DNA of 64,000 nucleotides from Gautieria morchelliformis (lineage: Eukaryota; Basidiomycota; Agaricomycetes; Gomphales; Gomphaceae), in NCBI GenBank assembly GCA_015179125.1, contig WHVA01000353.1, positions 59,230 through 123,229 of the forward strand. Direction: 5' to 3'. Under the pieces are notes generated by a model. It did no database searches. It had not been told where the DNA came from and worked only from the letters and a program-made list of their open reading frames with translations. How positions within the stretch are numbered: the stretch's first letter is position 1; each line of letters opens with the position of its first letter. A program made the translations under genes and the position numbers. Below are positions 23,580-34,589 of this stretch, one piece after another.

Positions 23580-26500
23580 TGTCGCCCTCAGGCGATGATC
23601 CTGTCCAGACCGCAACTCCCACCGCTGGCTTTGAACTCCAAACTGCCACTCGACTTGAGGTCTCCACTGCCGCAACCACTTCTAGCGATACCTCGACTCT
23701 CACTCGCGACGCCAACACCCACCGGCGGCCTTGAGTCCTCCACTGCCGCCATCACGCCCAGGGATACCCCCAGCTCTCGCTCGCAACGTCGGCCGTCCTC
23801 TCCAGTCCCCAACTCCTACCGCCGGCCTTGAAGTCCCAACCACCGCTCGATTTCAGTTACGACATCGCTCACCATCTCCAGACCCAAATTCCCACAGCTG
23901 GCCGCTACTTCTCCACGGCCGCCACGACCCGCTCGCGACGTCGATCATCCTCTCCAGACCCCAACTCCCACCGGTGGCCTTGACCCGTCCACTGCCACCA
24001 CCACGTCCTGCGACACCTCCCAACTCTCACTCACGACGTCGACCATCCTCTCCGAACCCCAACGCCCACAGGCGCCCTTGACTCCTCCACTGCCGCTACC
24101 ACGTCCAGCGACACGTCCAGCTCTCGTTCGCGACGTCGACCATCCTCTCCAGACCCAACTCCCACCGCTGGCCTCAAGTTCTCCACTGTCACCACCACGT
24201 CCAGCGACACGTCTGCGACGTCGATCACCCTCTCCAGACCCCAACTCCGACCGCTGACCGCGAGTTCTCCACTGCCGCCCGTCACGTCCAGCGATACCTG
24301 CAGCCCTCACTCACGACATCGACCATCCTCTCCAGATCCCAACTCCCACCGGTGACCTTGACTCCGCCACTGCCACCACCACGTCCAGCGTCGCGTCCAG
24401 CTTTCGCTCGCGACTCGATCAGCCTCTCCAGACCTCACCTCCCACGGCTGGCCTTGAAGTCCCAACCACCGCTCGTGTTGAGTTCTCCACTGTCGCCAGG
24501 ACGTCGCAGATCCCCTATACTGTCCCGCCCATCACTTTCTACTGGGCACCTGACGCTCGCGTTACGCCAAAAAGCCAGCTGACGAGGTCGCCCATTTCAC
24601 GACCCCAGAAGGGCACTCCTGTGAACCTCATTGACCCCCTACGGCGGCCCCATGCTACTCAAGAGGCAGACATTGGTTAGTGACGCCCACCATTCCTTGT
24701 CTCTGTCTCTAATTACCCTTTTCTCTCTCAGGCAACAAACGTATCTTCGGCGCCAAGCTGCTGAGGTCCGGAGAGGATCATCCTTTCCAGACCTTGGCTC
24801 CTACCGCGCGACTTGAGTTCTCGAATGCTGCCATCACTTCCGGCGACACGTCCAACTCTCGCTCGCGGCGTTGACCAAGCATGTGCCCCCTGCGGCCTTG
24901 AGTCCTCCCCTGCCACCCACTTCCAGCGATACCTCCAACTCTCGCTCGCGACGTCGGCAATCCTCCCCAGGCCCCAACTCCCTCCACCGGTCTTGAAGTC
25001 CCAACCACCGATCGATCTGAGTTACGACCTCAATCATCCTCTCCAGACGTGGGCTCCTACCGCTCGACTTAAGTTCTCCACGGCTGCCATCATTACAGGG
25101 ACACCTCCAACTCTCGCTCGCGACGTCGACCATCCGCCCCAGACCGCAACTTCCACCGCTGGCCTCGAGTTCTCCACTCCCGCCAGCACTTACAGCGACA
25201 CCTCCGGCTCTCGCTCGCGACCTCGGTCCTCCGCCGGACCCCGATTCCCAGAGGTGGCCTTGAGTCCTCTACCGCCGCCATCATGTCCAGGGATACCTCC
25301 AACTCTCGCTCGCAACGTCGATCGTCCTCCTCCAGACCCCAACTCCCACCGCTGGCCTTGAAGTCCAACCACCGCTCGGTTTCAGTTCTCCACTGTCGCC
25401 AGCACTTCGAACATCCTTTATACTGTCCACCCGTCACTTCTTTCTACTGGGCACCTGACGCGCGCCTTACTCCAAAAAGTCAGTTGACGAGGCCGCCCAT
25501 TTCACGCCAGAAGGGCACACTCATTGACCCCCTACGGCGGCCCCATGCTACTCAAGAGACAAACATTGGTTAGTGACGCCCACCATTCCTCGTCTGTGTC
25601 TCTAATTAGCCTTTTCTCTCTCAGGCAACAAACGTATCTTCGGCGCCAAGCTGCTGAGGTCTGGAGAGGTCCATCCTTTCCAGACCTTGGCTCCTACAGC
25701 TCGACTTGAGTTCTCGACTGCGGCCATCACTTCCGGCGACACCTCCAACTCTCGCTCGCGGCGTTGACCAAGCATGTGCCCCCTGCGGCCTTGAGTCCTC
25801 CGCTGCCGCCAGCACTTACAGCGACACCCCCAGCTCTCGCTCGCTCGTTCGATCAGCCTCCAGACCTCACCTCCCACGGCTGGCCTTGAAGTCCCAACCA
25901 CCGCTCATGTTGAGTTCTCCGCGGTCGCCAGCACGTCGAACATCCCCTATACTGTCCCGCCCATCACTTCTTTCTACTGGGCACCTGACGCGCGTTACGC
26001 CAAGAAGCCAGCTGACGAGGTCGCCCATTTCACGACCCCAGAGGGGCACTCCTCACCTCATTGACCGCCTACGGCGACCCCATGCTACTCAAGAGGCAGA
26101 CATTGGTTAGTGACGCTCACCATTCCTTGTCTCTGTTTGTAATTACCCTTTTCTCTCTCAGGCAACAAACGTATCTTCGGCGCCAAGCTGCCGAGGTCTG
26201 GAGAGGATCATCCTTTCCAGGCCTTGGCTCCTACCGGTCGACTTGAGTTCTCGAATGCCGCCATCACTTCCGGCGACACCTCCAACTCTCGCTCGCGGCG
26301 TTGACCAAGTATGTGCCCCCTGCGGCCTTGAGTCCGCTGCCGCCGCCACTTCCAGCGATACCTCGACTCTCACTCGCAACGTCGGCATACCCAACTCCCA
26401 CCGCCGGCCTTGGAAGTCCCAACCACCGCTCGATTTGAGTTACGACCCTCAATCACCTCTCCAGACTTGGGCTCCTACCACTCGAATTGAGTTCTCCGTG

Positions 26501-27990
26501 GCCTCCACCATTCCAGGGACACATCCAACTCTCGCTCGCGACGTCGACCACCCTCTCCAGACCTCACCTCCCACGGCTGGCCTTGAAGTCCCAACCACCA
26601 CTCGTGTTGAGTTCTCCACTGTCGCCAGGACGTCGCAGATCCCCTATACTGTCCCGCCCATCACTTTCTACTGGGCACCTGACGCTCGCGTTACGCCAAA
26701 AAGCCAGCTGACGAGGCCGCCCATTTCACGATCACAGAGAGGCGCTCCTCACCTCATTGACCACCCACGGCGGTGCCATGCTACTCAAGGGGCACATTGG
26801 TTAGTGACGCACACCGTTCCTTGTCTGTCTGTAATTACCCTTTTCTCTCTCAGGCAACAAACGTATCTTTGGCGCCAAGCTGCCGAGGTCTGGAGAGGAT
26901 CATCCTTTCCAGACCGTGGCTCCTACCGCTCGACTTGAGTGCTCGACTGCCGCCACCACTTCCGGCGACACCTCCGACTCTCGCTCGCGGCGTTGACCAA
27001 GTATGTGCCCCCTGCGGCCTTGAGTCCTCCGCTGCCTCCACAATTTCAGCGATACCTCCAACTCTCGCTCGCGACGTCAACCATCCTCCCCTGACCTCAA
27101 CTCCCACCGCCGGCCTTGAAGCCCCAACCACCGCTCGACTTGAGTTACAACCTCAATCATCCTCTCTAGACTTGGGGCTCCTACCGCTCGACTTAGGTTC
27201 TCCGCGGACGCCACCATCCCAGCGACACCTCCAACTCTCTCTCGCGACGTCGATCATCCTCTCCAAACCACAACTCCCGCCGCTGGCCTTGGGTTCTCCA
27301 TTCCCGCCAGCACTTACAGCGACACCTCCGGCTCTCGCTCACGACCTCGGTCCTCCTCCAGACCCCAAGTCCCAGCGGTGGCCTTGAGTCCTCTACCGCC
27401 GCAATCATGTCCAGGGATACCTCCAACTCTCGCTCGCAACGTCGATCGTCCTCCTCCATACCCCAACTCCTACTGGTAGCCTTGATTCCTCCACCGCCGG
27501 CACCATGTCCAGGGATACCTCCAACTCTCGCTCACGACGTCGACCATCCTCTCCAGACCCCAACTCCTACCGCCGGATTTGAAGTCCCAACCACCGCTCG
27601 ATTTGAATTACGACCTCGATCACCCTCTCTAGACCCAAATTCCCACCGCTGACCGCGAGTTCTCCACTGCCGCCACCACTCGCTGGCGACGTCGATCATC
27701 CTCTCCAGACCCCAACTCCCACCGGTGGCCTTGACTCCTCCACTGCACCCACCACGTCTAGCAACACCTCCAGCTCTCGCTCACGATGTCGGTCGTCTTC
27801 TCCAGACCCCAACTCTCACCTATGGCCTTGACTCTTCCACTGCCGCCAACACGTCCAGCTCTCGCTCACTACGTCGATCAGCCTCTCCGGACCCCACCGC
27901 CCACCGCTGGTCTTGCCCACTGCTCGTTTTGGGTTCTCCACTGTCGCCAACACTTCAAACATCCTTTATACTGTCCCACCCATCACTTCT
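23580..27990 (+). repeat. Large minisatellite field, unit about 98 bp
   Basis: About 4.4 kb of imperfect tandem units. A typical unit runs from CTCGCTCGCGACGTCGACCA through CCTCTCCAGACCCCAACTCC, then CACCGCTGGCCTTGA, CTCCACTGCCGCCA and CCAGCGACACCTCCAACT. Successive GTCGA(C/T)CATCC landmarks at 23940, 24038, 24136, 24220 and 24318 give spacings of 98, 98, 84 and 98. Units are GC-rich, pyrimidine-biased on the plus strand, and translate to Ser/Pro/Thr-rich text in some frames, giving ORFs up to 231 codons, but frames change between units and stops recur, so a protein is unlikely. The field is interrupted by four copies of a distinct block. Function unknown. Confidence 0.9.
24627..27010 (+). 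repeat. Higher-order block, four copies inside the minisatellite field
   Basis: A block of about 280 bp starting CTCATTGACCCCCTACGGCG begins at 24627, 25520, 26057 and 26753. Each copy contains an intron-like stretch (GGTTAGTGACGC ... CTTTTCTCTCTCAGGCAAC) followed by AAACGTATCTTCGGCGCCAA and ends with TTGACCAAGCATGTGCCCC or a close variant. Spacing (893, 537, 696) shows that blocks and minisatellite units expanded together by unequal exchange. Confidence 0.85.
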
Positions 27991-28765
27991 TTCAACTGGG
28001 CAATACATATTACAGGTACTGGCCACTCCATGGTAGTCGATCATTCACGCTGATATCTTCTTCACTATCTAGGAGTTTAGATTCAAAGAACCTCCACTGT
28101 ATATCTCGAGGTTTAGGCTGTCACCTTGATAAGCTTTACCTGATGAGCTGATGCTATTTGAGCTAGCACCCATTGTGCGGTATGTGCTGCCATGTAGTCT
28201 TCTAGAAGTAGCATGCCACGGCCTTACAGCTACATACAGGAAGCGTCTATGTGATAGGGGGTATGATACCGCGTGGACGTCGATCAAGTTAACAGTCTTA
28301 CCGCAAGCTCCCTACTTTGCTGATGAAATCGCGACCTATTACTTATATTTGTCACATCCTCTGGTCATGTAGGTAATCTATCTTCGTCAACTCGGAATTT
28401 GTAAATCTCGGGTACTGCAATTCGCGGATCGCCCGCCGTCCTGTGAGAGCCGTATCAGTGTGCGAATTACTTGAGTACTGTCTGTCACCCGTGACGGCGT
28501 AGAGTGTACCAACTCTTTCGACACCAGCTCCGTTTCTACTTTACGACGAGGCAGCCCATCTCCAAGACTGGCAGCCCATCGTGTCTCGACGCTGAACGTT
28601 CAGCGCTCAGCGTTCACGCGTTCAACGCTCATCGCTTACCGACGCAACCGAGATTCACACGAGTGATTGCAAGAATACCACTCATAAATGAGACCGACGC
28701 CATGTGATCGTATGCCGTACATTCTGGAGCCTCTGCCCTCGCCCGCACGCGTATAACATTCATCG
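27991..28765. other. Intergenic, no gene recognised
   Basis: Unique sequence between the minisatellite field and the amidase promoter. Short repeats: GGCAGCCCATC twice near 28550-28580 and nested GAACGTTCAGCGCTCAGCGT near 28600. No coding pattern. Confidence 0.45.
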
Positions 28766-28775
28766 CATATATAAG
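28766..28775 (+). promoter_or_regulatory. TATA-like box of the amidase gene
   Basis: CATATATAAG about 120 bp before the amidase ATG, with a second TATAAG-like TTTATAAG near 28791. Position and sequence fit a core promoter; inferred only. Confidence 0.5.
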
Positions 28776-28886
28776 AAGCATGCGCGGCGTGTTTATAAGC
28801 TCGCAGCATTGAACAGGTGGGTCGGCCGGCCACCCGAGCGTCCTCCCACCTCTTCCTGACTCAGTCACGCAGGTGCTTGCCTAGCC

Positions 28887-31093
28887 ATGAATTCCCTGAC
28901 TGCTTTGCTGCTTCTCGTCTGGGTCTCATTCTCTCAGTCTCTTTCTTCAGATACGTTTTCCGTTATGATGGCACGTGCATCCGAATCAAACGATTTTCCC
29001 GACTTGTATGAGGCCTCGATAGCAGAGCTGCAGCATGGTTTGGAGATAGGACAGTTCACCAGCGTTGACCTTGTAAAGGTACGTGGCCGGCTGTGAAGGG
29101 CGACTCGTATGTGTACTAATGCTTCGTGCGTCTGGTTCAGGCGTACTTCGCGCGAATCTTGGAGGTTAACCACCAAGGTGCAAGTCTCCACGCCGTTATC
29201 GAGACTAACCCTCAGGGGTTGGCGCAAGCGGCTGCTCTTGATCTTGAACGTAAGACAAAGGGAAAGCGGAGTGAGCTGCATGGTATACCGATTCTTGTCA
29301 AGGATAACATCGCCACTCTGACTGAGGAAGGTATGTACCATGTCGGTAACATAGCCAGGCGCTAATTCCCAGAGTCTAGGCATGAATACCACTGCTGGTA
29401 GGTCACATTTAGTTTGCTTTATTTATCTACCTGATCATGGCACACAGGAAGCTTTGCATTGCTAGGATCAGTGGTCCCTCGGGATGCTGGTGTCGCTGCT
29501 AAACTGCGTGCATCTGGAGCGGTGAGACGGTCCTCGATATACTTTCCAACGTGGTTGCTTAATGACACGCAGATTATCCTTGGGAAAGCCTCGCTTTCTG
29601 AATGGGCAAACTTCCGCGGAGACGTACCCTCGGGCTTCTCTGGTCGTGGTGGCCAAGCGCTTAACCCCTATTTGGCTCAAGCTGACCCCTCGGGGTCAAG
29701 CTCTGGAAGTGGGATCTCGACCGCTATTGGACTTACAGCCGGTAAAATTATATTTATTGCCGTTTGATGCATGCTAAGCAGAGAGTGTAGGGGCTCTCGG
29801 TAGTGAGACGGATGGTAGCATTATCTCGCCTAGCAGCAAAAACAACTTGGTCGGAATTAAACCAACGGTCGGGTTGACATCTAGGGCCGGGGGTAAGCAT
29901 TTACGGCGCATTTTAATGGAAGAAGGCCTCCATAACTTGCGTTACCAGTCATCCCCATCTCAAGTCACCAAGACACAGTTGGTCCTATGTGCCGAAGCGT
30001 AGCAGATGCGGCAACGATCTTGTCAGTTATTGCCGGACCCGACCCATTGGATAACTTTACGCTTGTGCAACCTTCACCTGTCCCAGATTTCACGAAGGCG
30101 TTAAAGCCGGACGCGTTGAAGGGAGTCCGTCTTGGGGTGCCACGACTATTCCAGCCTCAGGACGTTAACATCGTTGCTGCTTTCAACGCTTCTTTGGAGA
30201 TCTTTAAGGAGCTGGGTGCAACTATTGTTGATCCTGCCGATTTCCCTGACGCCCAAGAGCTCCTGGTTTCGAATAATGAGACCACAGTTCTTAATGTCGA
30301 TTTCAAGGTGCGCTATTTGACAGAAAACATACGTTCTCCCGCGAGGATTGAGCCCCCTCATTGCAGGTTGATATTAACAACTATATCGCCGGACTTATAG
30401 AGGTACCCACCGGGGTGAAAGACCTCGCGGATCTCATTACTTTCAACACCGATCACGCTGATCTAGAGCTGATACCGCCTTTCTACACGTCGCAATCTCA
30501 GTACGTGCTTTCACATTAATTTGAAGAGCGGACGCACACAGAACTAATTGAACATTAGGTTTATCACCTCGGAAGCGACGACAGTTAATGCTTCATTTTT
30601 TGAGGCTCTGGCGGCTGATGCAGACCTGGGTCGTACTCGTGGCATTGACGGCACTCTGAAACAGTTTAACCTGGATGCGCTCCTCATACCCACGGATGGT
30701 GTGTCTTTACAACTGATAATAATACGTACAAGGTCACTAATCCGACGCGTTTCAGGTTTCACCTCTACACCGGCAGCGATCGCAGGTTACCCCGTTGTCA
30801 CAGGTCAGTTCCTTTCGAGGACATCAACCGAACGTTGTTTAAGCTTACGGCTTCCTCGCAGTTCCCCTCGGGTTTCAACCAGACAGTGTTGTAGCGACGC
30901 CAGCAAACCCTACAATTGCCAACGGGCCGGGCATCCCGTTCGGCATATCATTCATGGGACGGCATTTTCAGAATTCGAACTGATCAGTTATGCCTTCGCG
31001 TACGAGCAGAAGACGCACAATCGACTCAAGAGGCTAGCCTTCCCAGCAGCCATCCCGAAGACTCAGTTGAAGGATGTTATTGGGACCGACTGA
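28887..31093 (+). CDS. Secreted amidase-signature family hydrolase, one-base frameshift near C-terminus
   Basis: Eleven exons (28887-29078, 29141-29330, 29380-29397, 29448-29521, 29573-29741, 29791-29892, 29949-30307, 30367-30500, 30559-30698, 30756-30803, 30862-31093). A signal peptide begins MNSLTALLLLVWVSF. The Ser-cisSer-Lys catalytic set of the family is visible: Lys118 in GIPILVKDNIA, the Gly/Ser stretch DPSGSSSGSGIS, and the nucleophile Ser in GSETDGSI. The family hydrolyses amide bonds of small substrates; the substrate here is unknown. In the last exon the frame breaks at about 30957-30962: ISFMG is followed by RHFQNSN and a TGA at 30981, whereas the +1-base frame continues as AFSEFELISYAFAYEQ to 31093, the expected C-terminus. 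Either the allele is truncated (515 residues) or one G is missing in the sequence. Confidence 0.85.
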
Positions 31094-31883
31094 GGTTTCC
31101 GTTAGGGTCTAGGTTATAAAAAATATCTTAAATGCAGAAATGTGCGAGAAAGGTCGTAAATTGCATTGGAACGATGTGTTACACGGCGCGTAGTGGCTCA
31201 GCAGTGCTATCCACGGCAGAGAGCATTAAAATATTGATCCATTTCTGATTCCACGCGGCAAAAAATATAGTGGAATGTGACATTTTCTGAGGGTCTGGTT
31301 GTTACACAAAAAAACATTAACGCGATGAAACTTAGTGACTTTAGACGATGCAGTTGCGGTGTACACCCTGCAAGCAATCGCTGGTATGCGCAGGTAATAG
31401 ATAAAAGCAAAGAAGACATATTTCACGCCATCACTGCCGAAACAATGCTTACATAATGTGCGCACTCATCACAGAAAAAAGAAGCCGACTTGGAGGCGTA
31501 CAGTATGAGACCGCTCAGACGCTGGCAGGCCTTCGTTCTATCAGATGAGATCAAGTGTTATCCAGCAGTTGTGAGTACCTTTATCCCTGTATGAGCGATG
31601 GGACTTTAAGCTTTAAGCTTTAAGTTTTATGTAATCCAGACTCTAACCCCAGTTGACGTCAGTGACACCGGCTCTATGCAAGGCAATGGAAAAACAAAGA
31701 AAGCAGTCCATGGGCGACGTTGCTTGATGGAGTGGTTGGAGTTGTAAGTTCAAGACGCGTACACAAGCAGTGGCAAGCACCCCCTGTGTGCCATGTGTTT
31801 TACACGGGATAAGATCCTTACGCGGCATCAGCTCATCTCGGAGGAGACCGTGTACCGGTATTCTCTGTTGACGACACTCCCTC
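31094..31883. other. Intergenic between amidase and first P450, no gene recognised
   Basis: AT-rich in its first half; contains a triple TTTAAGCT repeat near 31608-31625. Presumed 3' region of the amidase and promoter of the P450. Confidence 0.5.
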
Positions 31884-33978
31884 ATGAGCTCTCCAAGGGT
31901 CACCGTGGCGCGCTCCCTCCCTCTCAGCGGATTCGATGGTCTTGAACTTGCCCTCAACTACGCCTGGGTCGGAGTCGCGTGTCTCTTCGTATTTATCACA
32001 TATTTTTCAACGCGACCCAAGAGCCTCTATGTAGCTGCACATGCATTCCTTCAGCGCTATTATTGACATGCTCGTGCGTAGCATTCGATTCCGGCCGTTG
32101 GAAGGACTGGTTTCTTTTCGTCGTACCTTGATGCGATCCAGTTCTTCAAGCACGGTCATGATTTTGTCATGGAGGGCTATGCCAAGGTCGGCAGGGATAC
32201 TTTGTTTCGTGACGGCAGGACTGAGTCTTCTCCAGTATCAGCCTGGGGTATTTCGCGTCCCGGCTCTGACCCGGTGGCAGCTCGTAGTGTCCGGGCCTCA
32301 GCTTACTGATGAACTCCGCAATGCCCCGGACAACGTTCTGTCCTTCGCAGAAGCCGTGAAAGAGGTGCGCCCCCTGAGTTTTGTGGTGGGCATCTTCTGA
32401 TCCTTCTTGAAGACGCTGGCTAGCGATTGGACCCTTGGACCAGGAATCGACAGAGACCCATACCATATCCCCATTATCAGGAGTCAACTTACTCGCAGCC
32501 TTGGCACTTTGTTTCCAGACTTGTGGCAAGAAATAGTGCTTGCTTTCGATGAATGTATTCCACCAACAGAGGGTATGTTAAATGCTTCCTCGATGCTTTC
32601 AAGCCTTGCCAATCCCGTGGATATTGACTGTGCTTGCCGCTTCGCAGACTGGACTAAAGTCAGAGCCTACGACACCGTGATGAAAATAGTCTCTCGTACT
32701 TCAAATCGCACTTTTGTTGGCGCCCCACTATGTATGTTCTCTTTGCAGGCGCTTGGGTACAACTGTCAACGTTTCTTCAAGGTCGAGATCCAGAGTTCGC
32801 AGCGCTTAATGTCAAGTTCACCATCGATGTAGTAATGGGTAGTATAATCCTTTCTCTTTTTCCTGACCTCTTCAAGCCGTATGTTATGAAAGCCCCTCTT
32901 TGTCATCGATCTGAACCATTTGCGTCGTTTAGGATCGCAGGTCGCCTGTTCACAAATGTTCCTAATGCTATTCGAAATGCGCTCAGACATCTTAAACCCA
33001 TCATTGACGAACGAAGGCGAAAATTAGAGGAATACGGTTCTGACTATCCAGACAAACCGGTCGGTTAATTCTTCCACCTGATATTCCCACGAGTAATGTT
33101 TTATTACAGGTTGATATTCTTTCTTGGCTCATGGATGAGGCGAAAGGCGATGAGCGTACAACGGAAAATCTCACCCGTCGGATTTTGACGGTCAACTTTG
33201 CGGCTATCCACACAAGCTCCATGGTTTGCACCTCACACCATTTCTTGGTCCATGCCTATTCCGACTTGTTCATCATAGAGTTTCACGGGCGCATTATTCA
33301 ACCTTGCTTCTCGACCCGAATACATCCAACCTATCCGCGAGGAGGTCGAAGCGGTGATCGCTGAAGAGGGTTGGACGAAAGTGGCGATGACTCACATGCG
33401 AAAGATCGACAGCTTTTTGAAAGAATCACAGCGAATGAGCGGTCTCGGTGCCGGTGAGCCTCGCAATTGACTTTGGTGTTTCTACCGAGTTTATCACTGA
33501 CTTTGAGCCCAAGTATCAATGGGGCGCATTGCTCTCCAGGAATTCACATTCTCAGACGGGACTCGTGTTCCAAAGGGAGCGTTTGTTTCCGCGGTGTCCA
33601 CACCACGCCATCTTGATGAAGAAGTGTACCCTGATGCGAAGACTTTTAAAGGTTTTCGTTTCAGTGACATGCGAGAGGAGGAGGGCGAAGGGGCCAAGAA
33701 CCAACTGGTTGCAACTAGCTTAGACTTTCTCGCCTTTGGACATGGCAGGCATGCATGGTGCGTCAAGCGATTCTGTATCAGTGTCATGTCGCCGTGCTGA
33801 ATAAATTTATCAAAGCCCCGGCCGGTTTTTCGCTGCTAATGAGCTCAAGGCCATGCTGGCACATATCGTGCTGACATACGACCTGAAAATGACTGACACA
33901 GCGCGAGACACGCACGTTGGAACAAGCATCGTACCTGACAGAAAGGCAGAGGTATGGTTCAGGAAGCGTCGTGTCTAG
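31884..33978 (+). CDS. Cytochrome P450 monooxygenase 1, one-base frameshift at the K-helix
   Basis: Eleven exons read by splice sites: 31884-32030, 32082-32186, 32236-32364, 32413-32572, 32648-32731, 32782-32878, 32933-33059, 33110-33223, 33279-33454, 33514-33757, 33816-33978. The N-terminus has a membrane anchor (YAWVGVACLFVFITYF). The I-helix motif is FAAIHTSS, K-helix ESQR, and the haem loop FGHGRHACPGRFFA with the axial Cys near residue 461. The AAIHT-type I-helix, instead of AGxDT, is shared with fungal ent-kaurene oxidase-like P450s. The exon 33279-33454 has an AAAA run at 33420-33423 where three A would keep frame into KESQR; as written the frame is lost before the haem loop. This is a pseudogene or a homopolymer error. 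Family number not assigned. Confidence 0.85.
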
Positions 33979-34589
33979 AATATGTAACCATGACTGTTTC
34001 TCACTGCATCCTTACATTGCATCGTAATACACTCTAATAAATAGTGGAAGACTGGCAACCTCAGTGAATGCGGTGGCCCAGATCTGTGCCCACATAGCAA
34101 TTAGCGCCAATATACTTCGGGGATAGACACCTCACCGAGCACCACCCTTTGAGACTTCGACGAGATATTTTTTTCCAAGTCCTTCCATCGGAGTTGACGT
34201 GGTCGGGGCATGGCGTGGGCTAGGAATTAACATAAACATAAAACATAAAACACCGCGCTTCAATCGCTCCAGATTACTGTTGAGTCTCGATGATTTTCCA
34301 AAAAATATTTGTAGGTCATCCAACTGTTACCCAAATACCTCCTTTGTGAGATTTGACTGATTGTCCAAATATAATCGACCTTCAATTGGATATAGTAGCG
34401 TAAAAAGTATTACATAAGTAGACTCGCCGTTTCCCTCGGACTTTGTAGTTAGGTTCTCATGGCGCTTAAATACATGTGGCTCGCCAATACAGTATGAATA
34501 TTGGATCTTGACAGTTGAAATCCTGCCCCTTGAATTTCAGAGGTGACGACGCTCACGCGCCGTACGTACGCTGAGGCCTTATTGCTGCA
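33979..34589. other. Intergenic between the two P450 genes
   Basis: No coding pattern. Presumed 3' region of P450 1 and promoter of P450 2. Confidence 0.5.

Noticed and set aside
24813..27387. Long Ser/Pro-rich ORFs as a cell-wall protein gene
   Set aside because: The ORFs follow the minisatellite and change frame between units; stops recur at equivalent positions, there is no signal peptide and no consistent splicing.
23580..27990. CRISPR-like array
   Set aside because: Units are contiguous imperfect tandem repeats of about 98 bp without unique spacers, in a eukaryotic context.
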